Of a stretch of DNA of 14,502 bases, positions 6,905-12,049 are shown piece by piece (position 1 is the stretch's first letter; each line of letters opens with the position of its first letter). Below the pieces are notes generated by a model, which was not told the DNA's origin, ran no database searches, and saw only the letters and a list, made by a program, of their open reading frames with translations. Position numbers and translations under genes: made by a program. Origin of the DNA: Planctomycetota bacterium (GTDB taxonomy: Bacteria > Planctomycetota > PLA2); the NCBI GenBank assembly GCA_023150495.1, contig JAKLKT010000038.1, forward strand, positions 1-14,502, written 5' to 3'.

Positions 6905-7111
6905 CTACCGGGGCCGTCCGCGCTCCTCCTCGTCCTGCCGGTAGCCGTGGGCGAGGAGGGCGAAGAACCCGACGGCAAGGAGCGAGAGGAACGCCTCGAA
7001 CAGGAGGCCGCGCCAGAGGAGCACCCCTCCCACCACCGCCGCGATGAGGGCCCCCGCGAGCACGAAGCCGGTCACCGCCCGCCGGTAGGTCCTGAGCCCG
7101 GGGTCTTCCAT
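6905..7111 (-). CDS. Small two-helix membrane protein, function unknown
   Basis: A 68-aa protein with two predicted membrane helices (about 13-33 and 36-55), a short basic N-terminal region (RTYRR), and a charged tail (RQDEEERGRPR) that is probably cytoplasmic. I do not recognise a family. ATG 7111 is the natural start: the hydrophobic region begins soon after it, and a TAATCT -10-like box lies 8 bases upstream without an SD, suggesting a leaderless mRNA. The frame extends further upstream, but that would run through the divergent gene. It is the likely first gene of the operon containing both FHA genes and the acyl-CoA ligase. Confidence 0.6.
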   Translation of the reverse strand: MEDPGLRTYRRAVTGFVLAGALIAAVVGGVLLWRGLLFEAFLSLLAVGFFALLAHGYRQDEEERGRPR

Positions 7112-7119
7112 GCAGTCCG

Positions 7120-7125
7120 AGATTA
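7120..7125 (-). promoter_or_regulatory. -10 box, small membrane gene (leaderless type)
   Basis: TAATCT on the minus strand (AATAAT in the overlapping register) ends 8 bases before ATG 7111. No SD lies between. The back-to-back gene at 7163 has its own box in the same 51-base spacer. Confidence 0.4.
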
Positions 7126-7147
7126 TTGCCGCGTCGGGCGATGCCGC

Positions 7148-7153
7148 TAGGAT
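7148..7153 (+). promoter_or_regulatory. -10 box, 126-aa membrane protein gene (leaderless type)
   Basis: TAGGAT ends 9 bases before GTG 7163. A start site about 7 bases downstream of the box would leave almost no 5' UTR. AGGA inside the box could be read as a weak SD, at a long spacing. Confidence 0.35.
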
Positions 7154-7162
7154 GCTCGCGCC

Positions 7163-7543
7163 GTGAGCGACTCCATCCACAACGCCGTCCTGAAGCTCCT
7201 CGCCATCCTCCTCGGCCTCTGGGGCCTCGTCCAGCTGATCGAGGGGCTGGACCGCGCCGGGGCCCTCGGCAAGGTCTCCGCCGTGATCTGGGGGATCCTC
7301 GTCGTGGTCACCGCGATCGGGTTCTTCCGGATGCGGGGCTGGGCGTTCCTGCTCGTGAGCGTCGGGCTCCTCGGCAGCTTCTTCGTCACCCTCGTCGATC
7401 TCCTGATGGCGATCGACCGTGGCGAAGGCGCGAGAGGCAAGGCCTTCTGCTTCGTCGCGACGATCGCGCTCATCGGCTACCTCGGCCGGTGGAGCATGGA
7501 GAGGCGGTTCCGCCCGCACCTCGAGTCCCTCAGCCACCACTGA
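7163..7543 (+). CDS. Four-helix membrane protein, function unknown
   Basis: A 126-aa integral membrane protein. Hydrophobic segments lie at about 8-27, 38-55, 60-80 and 94-110, separated by short polar loops (RGEGARGK at 86-93), with a basic C-terminal tail (MERRFRPH). I cannot assign a family with confidence; small DUF-type membrane proteins such as DUF2127 look similar. Start GTG 7163 is preceded by a -10-like TAGGAT. It stands between the divergent FHA operon and the MarR gene 46 bases downstream, so it is either a single gene or the leader of that unit. Confidence 0.7.
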   Translation: MSDSIHNAVLKLLAILLGLWGLVQLIEGLDRAGALGKVSAVIWGILVVVTAIGFFRMRGWAFLLVSVGLLGSFFVTLVDLLMAIDRGEGARGKAFCFVATIALIGYLGRWSMERRFRPHLESLSHH

Positions 7544-7556
7544 CCGGCCCGCGTGC

Positions 7557-7562
7557 TAGACT
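7557..7562 (+). promoter_or_regulatory. Possible -10 box for the MarR-hydrolase operon
   Basis: TAGACT lies 27 bases before the MarR start GTG, in the 46-base gap after the membrane protein gene. No recognisable -35 at 17 bases. The start codon has no SD. Confidence 0.25.
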
Positions 7563-7589
7563 CGGGCACGCAACGGTCCCTCTCCGAAC

Positions 7590-8057
7590 GTGCCCGCGAA
7601 GAAGAACACGAAACCCGATCCCGAGGTCCTTGCCGAGGCCGCGCGCGTCTGCGCGTGCTTCAACTTCCGCAAGGCGTCGCGCGCCGTCACGCAACTCTTC
7701 GACAACACGTTGCATCCCGGCGGCCTGCGCTCGACGCAGTTCGTGATCCTCGTCGCCGTCGCCGTCGACGGGGCCGCGCGCCTCCCCGCGCTCGCCCGGA
7801 TGCTGAACGTCGATCGCAGCACGCTGACGCGTAACCTGCAGCCGCTCGCCAGGAAGGGGCTCGTGAGGATCTCGGATACCCGCGGCGAGCGCGCGAGCAG
7901 CGTGAAGCTCACCGCGAAGGGCGAACGCGTGCTCGTCTCGATGATCCCGCTCTGGGAGAAGGCCCAGAAGGGGTTCGTCGAGCGGCTCGGCGGCCGGCGC
8001 TGGCGGGCGATGCTCGATGACCTGAACAGCGTCGTCGCCATCGTGCACGAGGCGTAG
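7590..8057 (+). CDS. MarR-family transcriptional regulator
   Basis: A 155-aa winged-helix DNA-binding protein, expected to act as a dimer. The helix-turn-helix spans about 64-92 (ARLPALARMLNVDRSTLTRNLQPLARKGLV), followed by the MarR wing with the DTRGERASSVKLTAKGE pattern (96-112). The N-terminal helix has two cysteines (21 and 23), and the CACFNFRKASRAVTQ segment is typical of one MarR subgroup; redox sensing through these cysteines is only a possibility. GTG 7590 is the first usable start after an in-frame stop, though no SD is visible. Its TAG shares one base with the next gene's GTG (TAGTG), so translation is probably coupled. It probably regulates itself and the hydrolase. Confidence 0.9.
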   Translation: MPAKKNTKPDPEVLAEAARVCACFNFRKASRAVTQLFDNTLHPGGLRSTQFVILVAVAVDGAARLPALARMLNVDRSTLTRNLQPLARKGLVRISDTRGERASSVKLTAKGERVLVSMIPLWEKAQKGFVERLGGRRWRAMLDDLNSVVAIVHEA

Positions 8058-8710
8058 TGGATTTCATCCTCGAGCAGATCCGGCTCGGCGGCGACCGGAA
8101 CCTCGGCTACCTCGTGGGTGACCGCGCCGCGCGCGTCGCCGCCGCGGTCGACCCGGCGTTCTCCCCGGCCATCCTCCTCGAGCGCGCGGAGGCCCAGGGC
8201 CTTCGTATCGAGTGGATCCTCAACACCCACGGCCACGGGGACCACACGAACGGCAACGCCGAGCTGAAGCGGAGGACCGGGGCGAAGATCGCCGCGCACG
8301 GGACGGCGCCGGCGAAGCCCGACCTCGCGCTCGCGGACGGGGACGAGGTGGCGGTCGGGTCCGTGAGGATCCGGGCGCTGCACGTGCCGGGGCACACGGG
8401 GGACCACCTGCTCTTCTTCCTGCCGGCGGAGAAGGTCGCGATCACGGGCGATCTCCTGTTCGTGGGGAAGGTCGGGGGCACGTCGACCGACGAGGAGGCG
8501 CGGGCGGAGTACGCGAGCCTCACGCGGGTGCTCCGGGACCTGCCGCCCGAGACGACGGTCTGGCCCGGGCACGACTACGGCTGCCGCCCCTCCTCGACGC
8601 TCGCCCTCGAGGCGCTCATGAACCCCTTCCTGAGGGTCCCCGACCTCGCCGCGTTCCTCGCGCTGAAGCGCGACTGGGCGCGGTTCAAGCAGGCGAACGG
8701 GCTCAAGTAG
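8057..8710 (+). CDS. Metallo-beta-lactamase-fold hydrolase (glyoxalase II-like)
   Basis: 217 aa, cytosolic. It has the two-metal MBL set: T-H-G-H-G-D-H at 57-63 (His58, His60, Asp62, His63), His113 in VPGHTGDH, Asp132 in ITGDLLF and His172 in WPGHDYG. The GDLLFVGKVGGT and GHDYG segments resemble hydroxyacylglutathione hydrolases and ETHE1-type persulfide dioxygenases. It lacks a full glyoxalase II C-terminal domain, so the substrate is uncertain: a thioester or other acyl conjugate is plausible. GTG 8057 overlaps the MarR stop by one base, with GAGG 4 bases upstream. The arrangement implies that the MarR protein senses this enzyme's substrate or product. Confidence 0.88.
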   Translation: MDFILEQIRLGGDRNLGYLVGDRAARVAAAVDPAFSPAILLERAEAQGLRIEWILNTHGHGDHTNGNAELKRRTGAKIAAHGTAPAKPDLALADGDEVAVGSVRIRALHVPGHTGDHLLFFLPAEKVAITGDLLFVGKVGGTSTDEEARAEYASLTRVLRDLPPETTVWPGHDYGCRPSSTLALEALMNPFLRVPDLAAFLALKRDWARFKQANGLK

Positions 8711-8775
8711 CGCCCGAGGGCCCGGGTCGGCCGCACGGCGAGCCGCAGCCGCGGGGGCCCGCACGGCCACCGACC

Positions 8776-8795
8776 CTCCAGCCTACAGCCTGGAG
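8776..8795 (+). other. Small hairpin between the hydrolase and receiver genes
   Basis: CTCCAG (8776-8781) pairs with CTGGAG (8790-8795) across an 8-base loop. It lies 34 bases before the receiver start and 65 bases after the hydrolase stop. No T-tract follows, so it is a weak terminator or leader element at best. The rest of 8711-8828 is GC-rich, with no gene seen. Confidence 0.25.
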
Positions 8796-8828
8796 CCCCT
8801 TGGTCCGATAGGGCGAAGGGGGAAACGA

Positions 8829-9206
8829 ATGGCCAAGATTCTGATCGTCGACGACGAGAAGATCGTCCGCGACCTGCTGCGGACGGTCCTCGAGCACGAC
8901 GGCCACGCGGTCGACGAGGTCGCGGACGGCGAGGCGGCGATCGCGGCGAACGCGCGGGGCGCCTACGACGTCGCGATCGTGGACCTCATCCTGCCGCGGA
9001 AGAACGGCCTCGACACGGTCGTCGAGCTTCGCAAGCAGAAGCCCCTTCTCCGGTTCATCGTGATGACCGGCGCGCTGCCTGCGCTGCTCGACAAGAACCG
9101 CAACATGGACGAGATGCTCGGCCCGGTCGTGAAGCTGACGAAGCCGATGCGGCCGACGGACCTGCTCCGCGCGGTCCGCGAGGCGCTCGGGGCGCCGGTC
9201 GCGTAG
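8829..9206 (+). CDS. Stand-alone response-regulator receiver (CheY-like)
   Basis: A 125-aa single-domain receiver. It has the acidic pocket Asp8-Asp9, phospho-acceptor Asp52 in VAIVDLILP, Thr80 in FIVMTGA and Lys105 in VKLTKPM, so it should be competent for phosphorylation. There is no output domain, so it must act by protein contact or as a phosphorelay carrier. AAGGGGG followed by AAACGA leads into ATG 8829, a strong ribosome site. No histidine kinase lies nearby. Downstream it converges on a STAS gene, with a paired C-run element in the 33-base gap. Confidence 0.93.
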   Translation: MAKILIVDDEKIVRDLLRTVLEHDGHAVDEVADGEAAIAANARGAYDVAIVDLILPRKNGLDTVVELRKQKPLLRFIVMTGALPALLDKNRNMDEMLGPVVKLTKPMRPTDLLRAVREALGAPVA

Positions 9207-9219
9207 GCGGCGGCTTCCG

Positions 9220-9236
9220 CCCCCCCGCGCCCCCCC
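9220..9236 (+). repeat. Paired C-run element (C7-GCG-C7) after the receiver gene
   Basis: CCCCCCCGCGCCCCCCC begins 14 bases after the receiver stop and ends just before the convergent STAS stop. It is an exact copy (as reverse complement) of 755-771. The G-rich strand can be drawn as a four-tract quadruplex motif. C-rich transcript ends can serve Rho, so an end-of-transcript role is one hypothesis. Confidence 0.6.
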
Positions 9237-9239
9237 GGA

Positions 9240-9545
9240 TCAGCCCGCGTCCCACTCGGGCGCTGCCTTGAAGACGCCCACGGTGTCGAACGTCTTCCTC
9301 ACGTGCGGGCCGAGACCCCGGACGAGGAGATGACGGCCCTCGCGCTTGAGGTTGCTCCGCGCCTCGAGGAGGAGCCAGATCCCCTTGCTCGACACGAAGG
9401 GCACCCGGTGGAGGTGCACGACGACCGTCCCGCTCGCCTGCGCGACCGCTTCGTGGAAGCTCGCGCCGATCGTGTCGCACGCCTCGTGGTCCAGCTCGCC
9501 CTCGAGGAAGATGTGGCGGGCATCCTGCTGGTCTTCCCACCGCAT
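9240..9545 (-). CDS. Single-domain STAS protein (anti-sigma-factor antagonist-like)
   Basis: A 101-aa STAS protein of the SpoIIAA/RsbV type. Strand TVVVHLHRVPF (40-50) leads to VSSKGIWLLLEA (51-62). By alignment, Ser53 corresponds to the phosphorylated Ser of SpoIIAA, while the usual preceding Asp is Ser52. LKREGRHLLVRGLGPHVRKTFDTVGV (66-91) completes the fold. Such proteins normally bind a serine kinase/anti-sigma factor, but none is seen here. The only start is ATG 9545. GGAGG lies just 1 base before it, too close to work as a normal SD, while TATTTT lies 6 bases upstream, so a leaderless message is likelier. It diverges from the extended receiver at 9650. Confidence 0.88.
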   Translation of the reverse strand: MRWEDQQDARHIFLEGELDHEACDTIGASFHEAVAQASGTVVVHLHRVPFVSSKGIWLLLEARSNLKREGRHLLVRGLGPHVRKTFDTVGVFKAAPEWDAG

Positions 9546-9551
9546 GCCTCC

Positions 9552-9557
9552 AAAATA
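9552..9557 (-). promoter_or_regulatory. -10 box, STAS gene (leaderless type)
   Basis: TATTTT on the minus strand, then GGAGGC, then ATG 9545. With initiation about 7 bases below the box, transcription would start at or next to the A of ATG. The GGAGG would then lie at or outside the mRNA end. Confidence 0.45.
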
Positions 9558-9581
9558 CGCCCTCCGACTGTCCCGGTCTAC

Positions 9582-9629
9582 CCCGGGGATTCGCCGCCGG
9601 GAGGCTCAAAGTCCCCGGGTGAAAACCCG
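9582..9629 (+). promoter_or_regulatory. Competing hairpins upstream of the extended receiver gene
   Basis: CCCGGGGA (9582-9589) is fully complementary to TCCCCGGG (9612-9619), giving an 8-bp stem. The second arm overlaps a perfect GAAA-tetraloop hairpin, CGGGT-GAAA-ACCCG (9616-9629). The two cannot form together. The region lies 20-68 bases before ATG 9650, in the divergent spacer shared with the STAS gene. It could be an RNA switch, or a palindromic protein-binding site, because CCCCGGGG itself is symmetrical. Confidence 0.35.
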
Positions 9630-9649
9630 AAAAGAACGCAGGGGAGACC

Positions 9650-10228
9650 ATGTCGAAAAGCGTCTTGGAGCGGCTCGCGCTCGCGGACCGGGGCGAAGAG
9701 CTCGGCGGTAGGGTCGAGCGCGCCCACGTCCTCGTCGTCGACGACGATCCGAACATCCTGAAGCTGGTCGAGGCCTACCTCTCGGGAGCCGCCGCGGTCG
9801 CCCCGGCGGGGATCGAGACGAAGGTCCACCCGGTCGCCTCGGGCGAGGACGCGGTCGCCACGGCGAAAGGGCTCAAGGGGCAGCCCGGCCGGCTCACCTG
9901 CGCGCTCCTCGACATCGTGCTCCCCGGCGGCGCGGACGGCATCGACACGTGCCTCGCGCTCTGGGAGGCCGAGCCCTCCCTCCAGTGCGTGCTCATGACG
10001 GGGAACGGCGTGCGCGTGGAGGACCAGATCGAGAAGCGCGTCCCCGCGCCGCTCCTCCCCAAGTGCGACTACATGCCGAAGCCCTTCTCGCGGTTCGCAC
10101 TCACGCAGCGGGTGCGCCGCGCGGTCCACGCGTGGCACGCCGGCTGGCTCGAGGAGGTGAGGCGCGGCGAGAACATCAAGCTCGTGCTCGAGCTCGGCGC
10201 GCTCGTCGACCAGGGCGGCGAAGACTAG
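9650..10228 (+). CDS. Response-regulator receiver with N- and C-terminal extensions
   Basis: A 192-aa protein. The receiver occupies about 26-162: Asp31-Asp32-Asp33 in VLVVDDDPN, phospho-acceptor Asp88 in ALLDIVLPGGADG, Thr117 in VLMTGNG and Lys144 in YMPKPF. The loop between the first helix and second strand is longer than usual (AAAVAPAGI). A 25-residue charged N-terminal extension and a 30-residue helical C-terminal tail (WLEEVRRGENIKLVLELGALVDQ) belong to no output domain I recognise; the tail may dimerise or contact a partner. GGGGAG lies 3 bases before ATG 9650. It diverges from the STAS gene, suggesting shared regulation. Confidence 0.88.
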   Translation: MSKSVLERLALADRGEELGGRVERAHVLVVDDDPNILKLVEAYLSGAAAVAPAGIETKVHPVASGEDAVATAKGLKGQPGRLTCALLDIVLPGGADGIDTCLALWEAEPSLQCVLMTGNGVRVEDQIEKRVPAPLLPKCDYMPKPFSRFALTQRVRRAVHAWHAGWLEEVRRGENIKLVLELGALVDQGGED

Positions 10229-10235
10229 CTTCGCC

Positions 10236-10520
10236 CTAGCCCGAGTTGTTCACGAGGATCGAGACCGACGGGCAGGCGGGACCGAGCGGACCGACGCCTT
10301 TCGGCGAGGGAGTGACGGCGACGAACGTCGATGCCGCGAGACTCGTGGACAATCCGGGCTAGTTCTGCGGGCCGCTGCCGACGGTCAGCGTCTCGACCAC
10401 CGGCGCGGACGGGGCGTACTCCGGCGCAGAGCGGCTGCAGCGCAGCGCGAGCACGACGCCCAGGAACGCCACGGAGAGCGCCAGGGCGACGAGCACGAGG
10501 GCACCGGTCTTCCGCGTCAT
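10236..10520 (-). pseudogene. Small membrane-anchored protein ORF interrupted by an in-frame TAG
   Basis: ATG 10520 opens a 53-codon frame ending at TAG 10359-10361: a basic start (MTRKTG), one hydrophobic helix (6-26), then RCSRSAPEY and a Pro/Val-rich segment. Past the TAG the same frame stays open for 40 codons with a protein-like composition (TFVAVTPSPKGVGPLGPACP, ending ILVNNSG) and stops at 10236-10238, 8 bases from the convergent receiver gene. A single substitution (for example CAG to TAG) would explain this. The product would be an anchored or secreted protein of about 94 aa. It may instead be a genuine 53-aa protein. There is no SD, and a possible promoter lies upstream (10532-10560). 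No family recognised. Confidence 0.45.
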
Positions 10521-10531
10521 CGGGGCGGATA

Positions 10532-10560
10532 GATGTACACGACCAGGGGTTCCGCCTCAA
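10532..10560 (-). promoter_or_regulatory. Possible promoter for the interrupted ORF
   Basis: On the minus strand, TTGAGG (10555-10560) and TACATC (10532-10537) are separated by 17 bases, a sigma70-like arrangement. The start site would fall about 5 bases before ATG 10520, another nearly leaderless layout. Confidence 0.3.
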
Positions 10561-10570
10561 ACGGCGCGCG

Positions 10571-10582
10571 CCCCCCGGGGGG
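10571..10582. repeat. Perfect CCCCCCGGGGGG palindrome
   Basis: A 12-base perfect palindrome between the tRNA-Cys terminator and the interrupted ORF. It could be part of a regulatory site for the ORF or a by-product of GC bias; no loop separates the arms. Confidence 0.3.
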
Positions 10583-10605
10583 ATGGGATGGGGCGCGGGG
10601 AAGGG

Positions 10606-10639
10606 AAAACCGGCCCCGCGAGCGGATTCTCGCGGGGCC
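10606..10639 (-). terminator. Intrinsic terminator of tRNA-Cys
   Basis: On the minus strand, GGCCCCGCGAG pairs perfectly with CTCGCGGGGCC (11 bp, 6-base loop) and is followed by GG and then TTTT (10606-10609). It lies 6 bases past the encoded CCA of tRNA-Cys. The plus strand has no T-run, so it works in one direction. It is the only classical terminator I can see in the window. Confidence 0.75.
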
Positions 10640-10645
10640 CGTCGC

Positions 10646-10719
10646 TGGAGGTGGCGCCCGGATTTGAACCGGGGGTGAGGGATTTGCAATCCCTTGCCTT
10701 ACCACTTGGCTACGCCACC
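10646..10719 (-). tRNA. tRNA-Cys (anticodon GCA), CCA encoded
   Basis: The acceptor stem GGTGGCG (10719-10713) pairs with CGCCACC (10656-10650). The discriminator is U (10649), as expected for tRNA-Cys, and CCA is encoded (10648-10646). The anticodon loop TTGCAAA (10689-10683) carries GCA on an AGGGA/TCCCT stem. The T arm has GGTTCAAATCC. The first 10 bases overlap the amidohydrolase gene: its stop codon TAG (10712-10710) is bases 8-10 of the tRNA. An intrinsic terminator follows. The tRNA may be cut from a transcript shared with that gene. Confidence 0.95.
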
Positions 10720-11948
10720 GTGGGGAGTTTCGCAGTTTCGCCGAGGGGGGGCGCCGGGTCAACCCGATGAAGCACGCGGCCGTCGACGACGGTCAGCACG
10801 CATCTCGCGTCGGGCCGTCCGAGGATCTCGTGCCCCGCCGCGGGCGTGAACGCCGCGAGGTCGGCGAGGCAGCCCGCCTTGAGCACCCCCGCGTCGAAGG
10901 AGAGCGCCCTCGCCCCCCACTCGGTCGCCATCCGGAAGATGGCCTTCGGTGAGACGTCGGGCCTCTCCCGGGCGAGGTGCTGCGTCTCGGAGAGGAGATC
11001 CACGGTCTCGCCCGAGGCCGCGCTGTCGGAGCCGAGCGCCACCCGCACGCCCTCCTCCAAGAGCTCGATCACCGGGTGCTCCGGGTGCCTGAAGAACGCA
11101 TGCGCGGTCGGGCAGTAGACGACGAACGCGGCCGCGGGGACGTCGCGCGGCCGGAGGTAGTTCCCGTGCACGAGGAGGAGCGGCGCGCGCGTCATCTCGA
11201 TGAGCGCGAGGAACGCCGCGGCGGAGCCCTCGGGCTTGAACGAGGGGTCGTCGGCGCCCGCGCGCTTCAGGAGCTCGCGCAGGGGGCCGATCCCGTGGCG
11301 CAGGAACGCGAGCTCCTCGAGCGTCTCCGCGAGGTGGACCGCGAGCGGCCGGCCGTGGCCGTCCGCGACCGCGACGGCGCGCTCGAGAAGCGCGCGCGAG
11401 ACGGAGTAGGGCGCGTGCGGGGAGACGCCCGTCGCGACGTTGCCCGGCAGCGCCTGCATCTCGACGAGATCCCAGACGGCCTCGAAGATCTCGTTCGCGG
11501 CCTCCGGCCGGAACCCGATCGCCTCGACGAAGAGGCGGCCGCGCGCGCCGGTCTCGCGGAAGACCTCGACGATCTCCTCGAAGCTCCGCCGGTCCACGAT
11601 GTCGCCGAAGGTCGTCGTGCCGCGGGCGAGCGCCTCGCGGATCCCCTTCCGGGCGGCGTCGGCCATGCCGGGCTTCTTCCGCCCGTGCATGACCCGCTCG
11701 GCCCACTTCGCGAACTCGCCCTCGAAGGGGACGCTGCCCTTCAGGTGCGTGAGATCGAGGTGGCTGTGCGCGTTGACGAGGCCCGGCATGAGGACCGCGT
11801 TGCCGAGGTCGACCCGCTCGTCCGCCGCGGGCGCGTCCCGGAAGGCCCCCACCCACGCGATCCGGTCGCCCTCGACGACGACGGCGCCGTCCCTGATCAG
11901 GGTGTCGGCGTCGGGAAGCACGCGGGCGGCGACGTAGGCGGTGCGCAA
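10710..11948 (-). CDS. Amidohydrolase-superfamily deaminase (aminodeoxyfutalosine deaminase/Atz-Trz-like)
   Basis: A 412-aa metal-dependent TIM-barrel hydrolase. Metal ligands are visible: HSH (His61, His63), His205 in VHLAET with Glu208, His261 in LVHGN and Asp308 in LGSDS. SPHAPYSVS (176-184) and YCPTAHAFFRHPEHP (278-292) are typical of the S-adenosylhomocysteine/aminodeoxyfutalosine deaminase branch, so it may deaminate an adenosine derivative, for example in futalosine-route menaquinone synthesis; no other mqn gene is present to confirm this. Flanking beta-sandwich strands (1-55 and 353-395) are complete. Start TTG 11948 is the only candidate that keeps the first strand. It has no SD, but TACCCT lies 9 bases upstream. 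Its stop codon lies inside tRNA-Cys. Confidence 0.88.
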   Translation of the reverse strand: MRTAYVAARVLPDADTLIRDGAVVVEGDRIAWVGAFRDAPAADERVDLGNAVLMPGLVNAHSHLDLTHLKGSVPFEGEFAKWAERVMHGRKKPGMADAARKGIREALARGTTTFGDIVDRRSFEEIVEVFRETGARGRLFVEAIGFRPEAANEIFEAVWDLVEMQALPGNVATGVSPHAPYSVSRALLERAVAVADGHGRPLAVHLAETLEELAFLRHGIGPLRELLKRAGADDPSFKPEGSAAAFLALIEMTRAPLLLVHGNYLRPRDVPAAAFVVYCPTAHAFFRHPEHPVIELLEEGVRVALGSDSAASGETVDLLSETQHLARERPDVSPKAIFRMATEWGARALSFDAGVLKAGCLADLAAFTPAAGHEILGRPDARCVLTVVDGRVLHRVDPAPPLGETAKLPTVA

Positions 11949-11957
11949 GGACGTACA

Positions 11958-11963
11958 AGGGTA
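11958..11963 (-). promoter_or_regulatory. -10 box, amidohydrolase gene (leaderless type)
   Basis: TACCCT on the minus strand ends 9 bases before TTG 11948. The context GTACCCTTG is identical to that before the MoxR gene (14264-14272), where the box is also 9 bases from the start codon. Confidence 0.45.
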
Positions 11964-12001
11964 CTCGACCGCCGCCGACCTGCCGAACGCGGGAAGCCCC
12001 T

Positions 12002-12016
12002 GCCCCCGGAGCCCCC
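12002..12016 (+). repeat. GCCCCCGGAGCCCCC motif, copy 2
   Basis: Lies in the divergent spacer before the TatD-radical SAM gene. It begins 32 bases before the GATAAT box, the same distance as the copy at 14233 from its TACCCT box. CCGCTTC follows in both. Confidence 0.5.
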
Positions 12017-12033
12017 TCCGCTTCCCTCACGGG

Positions 12034-12039
12034 GATAAT
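12034..12039 (+). promoter_or_regulatory. -10 box, TatD-radical SAM gene (leaderless type)
   Basis: GATAAT (five of six bases match TATAAT) ends 10 bases before TTG 12050. No SD lies between. No -35 is visible at the normal spacing. Confidence 0.45.
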
Positions 12040-12049
12040 TGCGCGCGGC

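Noticed and set aside
6905..7540. 211-aa minus-strand frame covering the 126-aa membrane gene
   Set aside because: Only its last 68 residues look like a protein. The rest is an acidic shadow of the plus-strand membrane gene, so I start it at ATG 7111.
9546..9649. Possible c-di-GMP-I (GEMM) riboswitch on the minus strand before the STAS gene
   Set aside because: The segment GGGGACTTTGAGCCTCCCGG superficially resembles the GEMM core, but the conserved GCAAAGCC and the upstream AAACC tetraloop-receptor elements are missing, and the paired regions do not fit.
10359..10361. UAG recoding (pyrrolysine-like) in the interrupted ORF
   Set aside because: TAG ends several intact genes in the window, no pyl gene is present, and a nonsense mutation or sequence error is simpler.
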